The position numbers were made by a program, and so were the translations under genes. From assembly GCA_902607805.1 (NCBI GenBank), contig CACLLR010000004.1:1-59671 (forward strand): 59,671 bases of DNA, given 5' to 3'. The notes below the pieces were generated by a model that was not told where the DNA came from, did no database searches, and saw only the letters and a list, made by a program, of their open reading frames with translations. The stretch is from an uncultured Pelagibacteraceae bacterium. GTDB lineage: Bacteria; Pseudomonadota; Alphaproteobacteria; Pelagibacterales; Pelagibacteraceae. Positions 1 to 7,352 of the stretch are shown piece by piece (positions within the stretch are counted from its first letter, which is position 1; each line of letters begins with the position of its first letter).

Positions 1-738
1 AACACCTAAAACTTCTCCTTTTAAATTTTTTATATTTCCTTTACTAAAAGCTTCTGGTCTTAATTTCTGAATAACAGATACATAATCTCCGTTCGGAACA
101 AAACAAATATCTTGGCTATCAGGTTTATCAGCAACATTTAATTGTAATTTTTTTGCAATTTCTCTAGTTTCTTTTTTGAGCAATCCTCCCAAAGGAAATC
201 TTAAATAATTTAATTGTTCTCTTGTAGTGTTAAATAAAAAATAACTTTGATCTCTATTTTTATCTATAGCTCTGTACATATTAGTTACATTATTATTTGT
301 TAAGCTTTTTACATAGTGCCCTGTCACAAGAGCATCCGCATTTAAATTTTTAGATTCTTCAAATAAATCATTGAATTTAACTGTTTTATTACATTGAATG
401 CATGGAATTGGAGTTTCGCCATGTAGGTAACTATCTACAAAATTATCAATTACACCTTCTTTAAATTTATTTTGATAATATAAAACTTTATGATCTATAT
501 TTAATTTATTAGATACTCTTTTTGCGTCCATAATATCTTGTCCTGAACAACATTGCTTAGATTTTGCAACTTCTTTAGTGTTGTCGTATAATTTTAAAGT
601 TATACCAATGACATTATATCCTTCTTTCTTCATCATCCCAGCTACAGTAGAAGAATCTACTCCACCAGACATAGCAACTACTACGGTAGTATCTTTTGGT
701 TTTTTATCTAAACCGATAGAATTTTTTTTTAATTTCAT
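1..738 (-). CDS. mnmA: tRNA-specific 2-thiouridylase MnmA, C-terminus cut by window edge
   Basis: MnmA thiolates U34 of tRNAs for Lys, Glu and Gln, using ATP and a relayed sulfur. The reverse-strand frame is open from the ATG at 738 to base 1, so about 246 residues are present of a usual ~360. Visible motifs are the PP-loop SGGVDSS (residues 24-30), CIQCN, whose second Cys (Cys116) matches the family nucleophile, and DSQDICF with Cys212, the partner cysteine. The last readable residues match the start of the C-terminal beta-barrel. The frame has no stop codon inside the window. It is divergent from the DUF3553 gene, with 42 bases between them. Identification is secure from the motifs. Confidence 0.95.
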   Translation of the reverse strand, partial: MKLKKNSIGLDKKPKDTTVVVAMSGGVDSSTVAGMMKKEGYNVIGITLKLYDNTKEVAKSKQCCSGQDIMDAKRVSNKLNIDHKVLYYQNKFKEGVIDNFVDSYLHGETPIPCIQCNKTVKFNDLFEESKNLNADALVTGHYVKSLTNNNVTNMYRAIDKNRDQSYFLFNTTREQLNYLRFPLGGLLKKETREIAKKLQLNVADKPDSQDICFVPNGDYVSVIQKLRPEAFSKGNIKNLKGEVLGV

Positions 739-780
739 ATTGATGGTATTTATACTGATTTCTATTATAAGTTAAATTAA

Positions 781-945
781 ATGATTTTAGATTATGATCC
801 AGGAGATAAAGTAATAAATCCAGCAAATAAAGAATGGGGAATTGGTCAAGTTCAATCAATAATAAATGAAAAAGTGACAGTAAACTTTGAAAATGTAGGA
901 AAAAAAGTAATAAATGCTAAAAATATTATATTAGAAAAAATTTAA
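781..945 (+). CDS. DUF3553 small protein (54 aa)
   Basis: A 54-residue protein beginning MILDYDPGDKV. The pattern of a W-G-hG-Q-V-Q core (WGIGQVQ) followed by VTVNFEN and a G-K-hh-I tail is that of the DUF3553 family, a small SH3-like beta fold common in alphaproteobacteria and of unknown function. The stop codon (943-945) directly abuts the ATG of cysQ at 946, so the two are very likely co-transcribed and translationally coupled. No Cys, no signal peptide and no membrane segment. The family call rests on recognising the motif; the role is unknown. Confidence 0.8.
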   Translation: MILDYDPGDKVINPANKEWGIGQVQSIINEKVTVNFENVGKKVINAKNIILEKI

Positions 946-1719
946 ATGACTGAAATAAACTTAAAAAAATTATGTTTTGAACTTATTCAAACTTTTTTTG
1001 ATGCAGGTAAAAAATCATTAGAATTGAGAAAGTTAGGTTTAAAAAAAGAAATTAAATCAGATAATACTCCTGTAACAAATGGGGATATAGAGGTAAACAA
1101 ATTATTAACAAAAAAAATTGAAATTCTAACACCTGAGATTCCTATAGTTTCAGAAGAAAGTTCATTAAATAAGTCAAAATCTAATTTAACAAATTTTTGG
1201 TTAATTGATCCAATAGATGGAACTTTTGATTATATAAATAATAAAGATGAATTTACACTAAATGCATCATTGGTAATTAATAAAATTCCTGAGCTTGGGA
1301 TTATATATGCTCCAGCAAAAGAAAGATTATTTTATTCTTATGGAAATAAAAATAGTTATGAAATTAATAATAATAATACATTAAGATTGACCTGTGAAAA
1401 AAAAACTAAAAAAAATGAAATTAAAGCAGTTTCATATTCAAGTGATTTGAAACAAATAATAAAAAATTTTCATAATCAATTTGGAGTTACAGAATTTGTA
1501 AAAATGAAAAGCTCTTTAAAATTTTGTGTAATTGCATCTGGAGAATTTGATTTGTATGTCGCTGAACCTAGAGCTTCTGAGTGGGATATAGCAGCTGGTC
1601 ATGCTATTTTAAAAAATGCAGGTGGTATAATTTCTGATTTTGAAAATAATGAAATTTTTTATGGAAAAAAAAATTTTATAAATCCAAGTTTAATTTTAAA
1701 AAGAAGCAATAATCTTTAA
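946..1719 (+). CDS. cysQ: 3'(2'),5'-bisphosphate nucleotidase, CysQ-type inositol monophosphatase family
   Basis: This is a lithium-sensitive, Mg-dependent phosphatase of the inositol monophosphatase superfamily. The metal site is visible: the VSEE pair (Glu70/Glu71), DPIDGT (88-93) and WD (Asp214) in SEWDIAAGHAI. CysQ-like traits are the EFTLNASLV stretch and GIIYAPA, which fit hydrolysis of 3'-phosphoadenosine 5'-phosphate left by sulfate activation. It has 257 residues, a normal length. Its ATG follows the DUF3553 stop without a gap, and a 45-codon ORF starts two bases after its stop. An inositol-1-phosphatase (SuhB) role is the main alternative; the CysQ subgroup is judged by sequence feel, not by alignment. 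Confidence 0.82.
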   Translation: MTEINLKKLCFELIQTFFDAGKKSLELRKLGLKKEIKSDNTPVTNGDIEVNKLLTKKIEILTPEIPIVSEESSLNKSKSNLTNFWLIDPIDGTFDYINNKDEFTLNASLVINKIPELGIIYAPAKERLFYSYGNKNSYEINNNNTLRLTCEKKTKKNEIKAVSYSSDLKQIIKNFHNQFGVTEFVKMKSSLKFCVIASGEFDLYVAEPRASEWDIAAGHAILKNAGGIISDFENNEIFYGKKNFINPSLILKRSNNL

Positions 1720-1720
1720 T

Positions 1721-1858
1721 ATGGACGAACGAATTAGAATAATTTTAATAATAATTGTATCTGTGTCAATATTTGGACTAATTGTCTTTGTAATGGTTAA
1801 AAATTATATAAGAAATAAAATTGATTTTTATTTAAACCAAAAAAATAAAAAAAAATAA
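1721..1858 (+). CDS. Small single-pass membrane protein (45 aa)
   Basis: A short frame of 45 codons beginning MDERIRII. Residues 7-26 form one continuous hydrophobic helix (Ile, Leu, Val, Phe), followed by a strongly basic tail ending in KNKKK, so an inside-C-terminus, single-pass topology is likely. It begins two bases after the cysQ stop, and its own stop (1856-1858) abuts the convergent recX stop at 1859. That tight packing on both sides argues it is a real gene filling the space rather than chance. No family recognised and no function can be offered. Confidence 0.5.
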   Translation: MDERIRIILIIIVSVSIFGLIVFVMVKNYIRNKIDFYLNQKNKKK

Positions 1859-2422
1859 TTATAAAAAATTAATTATCTTTAAATAATCCTCTTTATCTAT
1901 ATCCAATACTCTTTTAGATGTTTCAAATTCAAATCCTGATCTAGCTAAAATTCCTAAATCTTTTTTGTAAAACAATGGTCTATTATTTTCATCTCTAGCA
2001 GGTCCTATTCTTTTTTTTTTACAAATTTTTATTGCTGAAAAAAAATCTTGATCATCATTATCATCTTTTATGTTGTTTATTGTTTCACTTATATATTTGT
2101 CATTAATGCCTTTATTAAATAGATAACTTCTAATTTTATTAATTGAACTTCCTTTTTGTATTAAATATTTTGCCTTTGATTTAGAATAAAATTTATCGTT
2201 AATAAATTTCGATTTTTCCAGATCTTCCAGAACTACATCGATTAAATTGTTTATGTTTTTTTTATTTACATTTGGAATTTTTGTTTTTATGTATTTTTTT
2301 AACAAATAAGTTTTTAATTGTTGTTTTGAAGGCGCATATTTTTCTATATATGTGAAAGAAAAATTGCGCATTTCCTCAACTGTAGCCTCTAATGTTTTTT
2401 TTTTATTTTTTATAGGAATCAT
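1859..2422 (-). CDS. recX: Regulatory protein RecX
   Basis: RecX binds RecA filaments and restrains recombination and SOS induction. The 187-residue protein has the RecX pattern of repeated three-helix units: a first unit around residues 20-70 (YAPSKQQLKTYLLKKYI), a second with FINDKFYSKSKAKYLIQKG, and a third from about residue 105 (GINDKYISETINNI). It is helical, basic and lacks Cys-based motifs. The stop abuts the convergent small membrane protein gene. No recA gene lies nearby in this window, so it is not in a recA-recX pair here. Confidence 0.8.
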   Translation of the reverse strand: MIPIKNKKKTLEATVEEMRNFSFTYIEKYAPSKQQLKTYLLKKYIKTKIPNVNKKNINNLIDVVLEDLEKSKFINDKFYSKSKAKYLIQKGSSINKIRSYLFNKGINDKYISETINNIKDDNDDQDFFSAIKICKKKRIGPARDENNRPLFYKKDLGILARSGFEFETSKRVLDIDKEDYLKIINFL

Positions 2423-2450
2423 AAAATGATGTAATATAATATAATTTCTT

Positions 2451-2924
2451 ATGTTCGAACAAATATCTACTTTTTTTACTGTTGAAATGATATATCTGTG
2501 GTTGAACTTTGGAATAATTCCTTTTTGGATAATTCTAATTTTTTTTCCACAATCAAATTTTTGTAGATATTTTATTGCTTCGATTATTCCATATTTTATT
2601 TTAACTCCAATTTACATATACTTATTTTATAACTTTTATATTTCTGGTTTTGAATTATCTGAAATTTTTAGATTATATGCTGGAATTGACGAGCTTATTG
2701 ATTTATTTTCAAGTAGCTCATTTTTAATACTCTTTTGGATTCATTTCTTAGCAATAAATTTATTCTGTGGAGCATGGATAGTAAGAGATAGTCAAAAATT
2801 TATGGTGCCAAAAGCTATGGTTTTTGTTCCTTTAATTTTTACCTATTTCGTTGGTCCTTTTGGTATTTTAATATATTGGATTGTAAGAATATTTTTTGCA
2901 AAAAAATTAAGTCTGTATGACTAA
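2451..2924 (+). CDS. ABA4-like (DUF4281) integral membrane protein
   Basis: A 157-residue protein with four hydrophobic segments (about 12-33, 41-62, 85-107 and 122-148). The W-I-V-R-D-S sequence after the third segment and the final PLIFTYFVGPFGILIYWIVR match the plant ABA-DEFICIENT-4-like domain DUF4281, which is widespread in cyanobacteria and alphaproteobacteria. In plants ABA4 is needed for neoxanthin synthesis; its bacterial role is not established. Its end overlaps the next gene by eight bases, so translational coupling with the DsbA-fold isomerase is probable. Confidence 0.65.
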   Translation: MFEQISTFFTVEMIYLWLNFGIIPFWIILIFFPQSNFCRYFIASIIPYFILTPIYIYLFYNFYISGFELSEIFRLYAGIDELIDLFSSSSFLILFWIHFLAINLFCGAWIVRDSQKFMVPKAMVFVPLIFTYFVGPFGILIYWIVRIFFAKKLSLYD

Positions 2925-3513
2925 GGAAATAGAATTTTATTATGACATTGTAAGTCCTTACACATATTTAGCTTACAAAAGAATAATAGAAATCGAAAAA
3001 ACATCAAATATCAAATTTATTTATAAACCAATTTTACTTGGTGGATTGCATAAATTAAGTAATATTACTGCTGCTGCTTTTATTGAATCTAAAAAAAAAT
3101 ACACAATACATGATTGTCAATTAATCGCTGAAAAATTTAAAATAAATTTTAAATATAATGACAAATTTCCAATAAGTTCTCTTAATATTATGAGAGGCGT
3201 TCTAACATTAGAAGAAAATAAAAAAAAAAATTATATAGATAAGTTTTTTAACGCTTATTGGTGTTACAATATCGATCTTTCAGATGAAAAAGAAATTATT
3301 AAAATATTAAATAGCTTACAAATTGATTACAATGAATATATTTTAAAAGTTAAAGATCAAAAAACTAAAGATCTTTTAAAAAATTTAACTAATGAAGCTT
3401 TTAAAAAGGAAGTTTTTGGAGCACCTACATTCATCGTTAATGGTAAAATTTATTGGGGACAAGATAGATTGGACTTTGCAATAGATGAATATAATAAAAT
3501 TACTCAATCTTAA
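2917..3513 (+). CDS. 2-hydroxychromene-2-carboxylate isomerase family protein (DsbA fold)
   Basis: A 198-residue thioredoxin-fold protein of the DsbA/kappa-GST group. The N-terminal strand is followed by DIVSPYTYLAY: the SPY serine takes the position of the first Cys in DsbA, so this is the glutathione-dependent isomerase type (NahD-like), not a disulfide oxidase. The second half shows the cis-Pro loop in VFGAPTFIVNG and ends with YWGQDRLDFAIDE, both typical. The naphthalene-pathway name is inherited from the family; no aromatic degradation genes are near, so the real substrate is unknown. It overlaps the preceding membrane-protein gene and converges on the rhodanese gene, overlapping its stop by 14 bases. 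Confidence 0.8.
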   Translation: MTKEIEFYYDIVSPYTYLAYKRIIEIEKTSNIKFIYKPILLGGLHKLSNITAAAFIESKKKYTIHDCQLIAEKFKINFKYNDKFPISSLNIMRGVLTLEENKKKNYIDKFFNAYWCYNIDLSDEKEIIKILNSLQIDYNEYILKVKDQKTKDLLKNLTNEAFKKEVFGAPTFIVNGKIYWGQDRLDFAIDEYNKITQS

Positions 3514-3883
3514 ATCCACTGTTTTTCATTGAAAAAAAACCACCTTGTACATGAGAAACTTTATCAAAACCCATTTCTTTAAGAGTTTTTGCTGCCAACG
3601 CTGATCTTCCTCCAGCAGCACAAAATAAAACTATTTCTTTATCAAGATCTATTCCATTTTCTTGGATGAATGGACTATCGGGATGAATAGAAAATTCCAA
3701 TAATCCTCTTGAAATATTGAATGAATTTTCAACCGTTCCTTCCCTTTCAAGTTCTAATCCATCTCTAATATCTATTAAATTACATTTATTATTTTGTGAA
3801 AGTTCCAATGCTTCCTTAGCCGATATAGTTTTAACTTCATTTAATGCTTCAGAGACGAGCGATTGAGGTGATTTAATTGTCAT
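3500..3883 (-). CDS. Rhodanese-like domain protein (127 aa)
   Basis: A single rhodanese domain. The active-site loop is FCAAGGRS with Cys88 as the persulfide-carrying nucleophile, preceded by NLIDIRDGLE and followed by KTLKEMGFDKVSHVQGGF, all standard for the family. I start it at the ATG at 3883, giving MTIKSPQ. The frame extends upstream to a Met at 3928, but that would add 15 hydrophobic residues and overlap the divergent peroxiredoxin start at 3903. If the longer form is real, the protein would be membrane-anchored. Substrate is unknown; sulfur transfer or thiosulfate/polysulfide handling is the family role. Confidence 0.8.
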   Translation of the reverse strand: MTIKSPQSLVSEALNEVKTISAKEALELSQNNKCNLIDIRDGLELEREGTVENSFNISRGLLEFSIHPDSPFIQENGIDLDKEIVLFCAAGGRSALAAKTLKEMGFDKVSHVQGGFFSMKNSGFKIE

Positions 3884-3902
3884 AATAGTATAAATATATC
3901 CT

Positions 3903-4373
3903 ATGATTAAAAACAATAAAAGTGGCAAAAAGGCACCTAATTTTATACTACCAAATCAATATGATGAAATAATTAATCTAAGCAAAATTAAGAATAAGTT
4001 TATTGTGCTATTTTTTTATCCAAAGGATGATACTCCCGGTTGCACAATTGAATCAATAGACTTTAGTAAATTAAATAAAAATTTTATAAAATTAAATGCA
4101 AAAGTATATGGTATCTCCAAAGATGATCAAAAAAGTCATTGCAAATTTATAGATAAATACAATTTAAAAGTAGATTTGCTATCAGATAATAAATTAAAAA
4201 CTATAAAAGCATATAAAGTTTGGGGTGATAAAATGTTTATGGGGAAAAAATTCAAAGGTGTAATAAGAAGTACATTTATTATAGACAAAAATAAAAAGAT
4301 TTTAAAAACATGGAAATCAGTTAAAGTTAAAGAACATGCTAAAGAAGTATTAGATTATTTAAAGTCAATATAA
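3903..4373 (+). CDS. bcp: Thiol peroxidase of the Bcp/PrxQ family
   Basis: A 156-residue AhpC/TSA-fold peroxidase that reduces H2O2 and alkyl hydroperoxides. FYPKDDTPGCTIES (residues 38-51) is the Bcp signature, with Cys47 the peroxidatic cysteine. The resolving Cys usually found five residues later in E. coli Bcp is replaced by Asp here. The only other Cys lies further on in SHCKF, so this is a 1-Cys form or uses an atypical resolving partner. The gene is divergent from the rhodanese with about 20 bases between ATGs, and is followed two bases later by the glycosyltransferase-like gene, suggesting co-transcription. Confidence 0.88.
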   Translation: MIKNNKSGKKAPNFILPNQYDEIINLSKIKNKFIVLFFYPKDDTPGCTIESIDFSKLNKNFIKLNAKVYGISKDDQKSHCKFIDKYNLKVDLLSDNKLKTIKAYKVWGDKMFMGKKFKGVIRSTFIIDKNKKILKTWKSVKVKEHAKEVLDYLKSI

Positions 4374-4375
4374 TA

Positions 4376-5431
4376 ATGAAAAATAAAATTAATAAAAATA
4401 AAAGTTTTATAAAAAAGATTTTTGTAAAATTAATTAGAAAATTTGGATATGAAATTATCGATCAATCTAACTTAACTTTACCAGATGAAAACTTGTATGT
4501 AGGAAAAAATTTAAGCAAAGGTGGAGTAAAATCAATTACAATACCTCTTGGCGAAACTTCTATTACTAGAGTGGTTGAAAGCATAACAATTATTATAAGA
4601 TCATATACGTTTGGAGATATAAATAATAACCAAGTAATGTTAGATCAAAATAAAAAAAGAATTTTTGAATTTCCAAAAGAAGAATATACTTTTAGAACAA
4701 TAAATTCAGTAGTTAAATCATGTCAATATGCGAAAAAAATTTTTAAAAATATCAAATTTAAAATTATAATTACTGATGACAAATCTAAAATTGAGATAAT
4801 TAATAAAATAAATTCTATACTTAAGAATAACGAAATAGAATATGAAATCATTAAACTGCGTGATGATGAATTTTTAGATATAATTGAAAAAACAGACACA
4901 GATGGAAATGAAATTTCTAAAAATATGATTTCAAATATGAGAAATAATTATAAATCTTTTGAACTCGTTGAAAATGAAAATTCAGATCTTTTTTACATTC
5001 TTGAAGATGATTATGTCCACGAAAAAATAGCTATAACTGAAATGTTATTTGCTTATGAAAAATTATGTTCACAATTAAATAAAGAAATATTTTTGTGTCC
5101 TTCCGATTATCCATACCTTTATTCAAACATAGATAATACTTCTATATATTTTGGAAATAAAAGACATTGGAGAAAAATCAATGAAACACTTAATACATTT
5201 CTTTCAAGTAAAAAAATGCTTTTAAAGCATATGAAGGAATTAAAAAAAATGTGCACAAAAAGACATCATCCTATGGAGAAAAAATTGCATGAAATATATG
5301 AAAAAGAAACGTGTTTATCGCCAATTCCTTCACTTGCAATGCATTGCTCAAACGTAAATACAATGTATGGAATCCCGCCAAATTTTGATTGGAAAAAAGT
5401 TTGGGATGAAAATGAAGTTGAATTTATTTAA
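4376..5431 (+). CDS. Putative GT-A-fold glycosyltransferase-like protein
   Basis: A 351-residue soluble protein without signal peptide. After a basic amphipathic N-terminus (KSFIKKIFVKLIRKFGYEI, residues 10-28) the protein shows an alternating strand/helix pattern: TIIIRSYTFGD near 75, FKIIITDDKSK near 130, and LFYILEDDYVHE near 210. The LEDDY motif resembles the DxD-type metal/nucleotide-sugar site of GT-A glycosyltransferases. The C-terminus is rich in His and Cys (KKMCTKRHHPMEKK, LAMHCSNVN). This is a fold-level guess; donor and acceptor are unknown. It sits two bases after bcp and ends at a strong hairpin (5433-5475). Confidence 0.5.
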   Translation: MKNKINKNKSFIKKIFVKLIRKFGYEIIDQSNLTLPDENLYVGKNLSKGGVKSITIPLGETSITRVVESITIIIRSYTFGDINNNQVMLDQNKKRIFEFPKEEYTFRTINSVVKSCQYAKKIFKNIKFKIIITDDKSKIEIINKINSILKNNEIEYEIIKLRDDEFLDIIEKTDTDGNEISKNMISNMRNNYKSFELVENENSDLFYILEDDYVHEKIAITEMLFAYEKLCSQLNKEIFLCPSDYPYLYSNIDNTSIYFGNKRHWRKINETLNTFLSSKKMLLKHMKELKKMCTKRHHPMEKKLHEIYEKETCLSPIPSLAMHCSNVNTMYGIPPNFDWKKVWDENEVEFI

Positions 5432-5432
5432 T

Positions 5433-5475
5433 GAGACCCTTTGTAAAAATGAGAGTTGGGACAACAAAGGGTCTC
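5433..5475. terminator. 11-bp perfect hairpin between the glycosyltransferase-like gene and amtB
   Basis: GAGACCCTTTG (5433-5443) pairs perfectly with CAAAGGGTCTC (5465-5475) across a 21-base loop. It starts two bases after the + strand stop codon and lies 17 bases beyond the amtB stop, so it can serve as a bidirectional terminator between convergent genes. Neither side carries a clear U-run, so Rho-independent termination is not certain; mRNA 3'-end protection is an alternative. Confidence 0.6.
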
Positions 5476-5478
5476 CTT

Positions 5479-5496
5479 ATTAACCTTGAGGTTAAT
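5479..5496 (-). terminator. Small hairpin overlapping the amtB stop codon
   Basis: ATTAACC (5479-5485) and GGTTAAT (5490-5496) form a 7-bp stem with a four-base loop. The amtB stop codon (5492-5494) lies inside the stem. Together with the larger hairpin just downstream it makes a two-stem 3' end for amtB mRNA. Confidence 0.4.
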
Positions 5497-6793
5497 CTCT
5501 TATAGCGTAAGCAATTACTCCTGTTTCAGTAACGTCTGTACCTTTTAATTCTCCTTCTTTGCTTAATCTAATACCAAAGGTATTTTTCATAAGTGCCCAG
5601 ATAATGAATGACACTATGAATACAAATGCGTTAATTGAAATTACTCCAAGTAACTGTGCACCAAATGAAGTATCAGAATTTGTAATTGGAACTGCTAAAG
5701 TTCCCCAAATTCCTGCAAACAAGTGAGCTGGAATTGCACCAACAACATCATCAATTTTTAGAGATAACAGGAATTTAGTTCCATATACTACTATAACTCC
5801 TCCAACTGCACCTATTAAGATTGCTGCTAATGGTGATGGCATTAATGGTTCAGCAGTTATTGCAACTAATCCACCGATACAACCATTTAACATTTGAACA
5901 ACGTCTGTTTTGCCAAATCCTAATCTTGTTATTGTAGCTGCTGCCATTACGCCACCAGCACCTGCTAAAAATGTATTCATAAATATAGTTGATACTGCTA
6001 TTGCATCATCAGCTGTACCCATCGCTAATTGTGAGCCTCCGTTAAATCCAAACCACCCTAGCCATAAAATAAATATTCCAATTGTGACTAATGGAATTGA
6101 AGATGCTGCAAAAGGTTTTATTGGTGCTGCTTCACCACTCTTAGTAAATCTTCCTAATCTAGGACCAAGTAAAATTGCTCCTGCTAGGGCAGCAGCTCCA
6201 CCTGTAGAGTGAACTAAAGTTGATCCTGCAAAATCAGAAAAGCCAGCAGATGCTAACCATCCACCTCCCCATTGCCAACCCATAACAATCGGATAAATAA
6301 TTCCAGATAAAACTGCAGCAAATAAAAAGAAAGGCCATAATTTAATTCTTTCAGCCATTGTACCTGACACAATTGATACCGTTGTAGCACAGAATACCAT
6401 TTGGAAATACCAGTCTGATCCATCTGAATAACCAGTCTCTATTGAGCTTGAATCTGACCATGGTATGAATTTTCCAATAAAACCACCTTCTGGAATTCCA
6501 TAAGCTAAATTATATCCAAACAACCAAAACATTATTCCTGCAATTGAAAACAAACCGATATTTTTAGCACAAATTACAGATACACTTTTTGATGTAACCA
6601 TTCCTGCTTCTAGCATTGCAAATCCTGCAGCCATAAACATGACGAGAAATCCACAAACTAAAAAAAGAAATGTATTAAATATAAAACCTACTTCTGCAGA
6701 AACTGTTGTTTCTGCAATACCGGCACTAGACATATTTAGTAAAAAAAATAATGTAATAACCGGTGTAACTAATTTTTTTAAAAATTTATTCAT
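5492..6793 (-). CDS. amtB: Ammonium transporter AmtB
   Basis: A 433-residue Amt/MEP/Rh ammonium channel of the inner membrane. A signal-like segment (residues 8-27, ending SSAGIAETT) precedes eleven predicted membrane helices. Family stretches seen are AAGFAMLEAGMVTSK, the VHSTGGAAALAGA region with the first pore His, and GGLVAITAEP. The second pore His is in IPAHLFAGIWGTLA. No glnK/PII gene is adjacent, whereas many bacteria have a glnK-amtB pair. A good ribosome site (GGAGG) lies six bases before the ATG. The upstream region carries an inverted repeat and a hairpin (6866-6921) that could control expression. Confidence 0.95.
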   Translation of the reverse strand: MNKFLKKLVTPVITLFFLLNMSSAGIAETTVSAEVGFIFNTFLFLVCGFLVMFMAAGFAMLEAGMVTSKSVSVICAKNIGLFSIAGIMFWLFGYNLAYGIPEGGFIGKFIPWSDSSSIETGYSDGSDWYFQMVFCATTVSIVSGTMAERIKLWPFFLFAAVLSGIIYPIVMGWQWGGGWLASAGFSDFAGSTLVHSTGGAAALAGAILLGPRLGRFTKSGEAAPIKPFAASSIPLVTIGIFILWLGWFGFNGGSQLAMGTADDAIAVSTIFMNTFLAGAGGVMAAATITRLGFGKTDVVQMLNGCIGGLVAITAEPLMPSPLAAILIGAVGGVIVVYGTKFLLSLKIDDVVGAIPAHLFAGIWGTLAVPITNSDTSFGAQLLGVISINAFVFIVSFIIWALMKNTFGIRLSKEGELKGTDVTETGVIAYAIRD

Positions 6794-6865
6794 AAACCTC
6801 CATTATTAATTTTGGTTTATAAATTTAAAAAATTTAAAAACTAATGCTTATAATAAAAAATAGTC

Positions 6866-6880
6866 ATGCAGTTTTTGCAT
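6866..6880. promoter_or_regulatory. Inverted repeat upstream of amtB
   Basis: ATGCA-N5-TGCAT is a perfect 5-bp inverted repeat about 75 bases before the amtB ATG. The spacing and TGCA half-sites resemble, but do not match, NtrC-type sites (GCAC-N7-GTGC). On the reverse strand it is followed by GACTATTTTTT, so a weak terminator or leader hairpin is equally possible. No sigma-54 promoter (GG-N10-GC type) was seen. Confidence 0.3.
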
Positions 6881-6885
6881 ATAGT

Positions 6886-6921
6886 AACAGCCTTTATTAA
6901 AATTAATTAATAAAGGCTGTT
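6886..6921 (+). terminator. 14-bp terminator-like hairpin between hupB and amtB
   Basis: AACAGCCTTTATTA (6886-6899) pairs perfectly with TAATAAAGGCTGTT (6908-6921) across an 8-base loop. The U-run needed for intrinsic termination follows on the + strand, although both flanking genes lie on the reverse strand. On the reverse strand the hairpin lies about 10 bases after the hupB stop but is followed by ACTATATG, not a U-run. It may be an imperfect hupB terminator, or a terminator of antisense transcription towards hupB. Confidence 0.6.
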
Positions 6922-6930
6922 TTTTAAAAG

Positions 6931-7206
6931 TTACTTATTGAATATTTCTTTAAGTGCTTTTGCAGGTAAAAATTTTACCTTTTGAGAAGCTCCGATTTGT
7001 ATTTGCTCACCCGTTCTAGGGTTTCTTCCAATTCGAGCTTTTCTTTTAGCTACTTTATATGTACCAAAACCAGCTATTTTAACTGAATCATCGCCTTTTA
7101 AAGCATCTAAAATAGTGTTGGTAATAGTGTCAAAAGTACGCTCAGCATCAGCTTTACTTTGATTTAAAGAACCAGCCAATTTTGCCACTAATTGTTTTTT
7201 GTTCAT
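6931..7206 (-). CDS. hupB: HU-type histone-like DNA-binding protein
   Basis: A 91-residue nucleoid protein. The N-terminal helical dimerisation part (MNKKQLVAKLAGSL) is followed by the beta-arm region VKIAGFGTYKVAKRKARIGRNP; RNPRTG (61-66) is the DNA-intercalating beta-arm tip with its conserved Pro. The ending KFLPAKALKEIFNK is standard for HU. IHF subunits are the alternative, but the sequence reads as HU. It lies alone between rseP and amtB, with 146 bases upstream that must hold its promoter. That upstream stretch is very AT-rich and I could not pick a convincing -35/-10 pair in it. Confidence 0.93.
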   Translation of the reverse strand: MNKKQLVAKLAGSLNQSKADAERTFDTITNTILDALKGDDSVKIAGFGTYKVAKRKARIGRNPRTGEQIQIGASQKVKFLPAKALKEIFNK

Positions 7207-7352
7207 TTTAGCTCCGGTTTAAAGGTTTTTTACATACTTAACAAAAATGTTGATATTTCAAGCTTTTTTTTAGTATTAATTTATTTTTTTTACACAATAT
7301 ATAGTGTCTAAAAACCGTTGATTTTATTATGTTTTTTTTAATAAAAAAGCCT

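Noticed and set aside
5910..6212. 100-residue frame opposite amtB
   Set aside because: Antisense shadow of a well-supported gene, Pro/Ala-rich because it reads Gly/Val helix codons in reverse.
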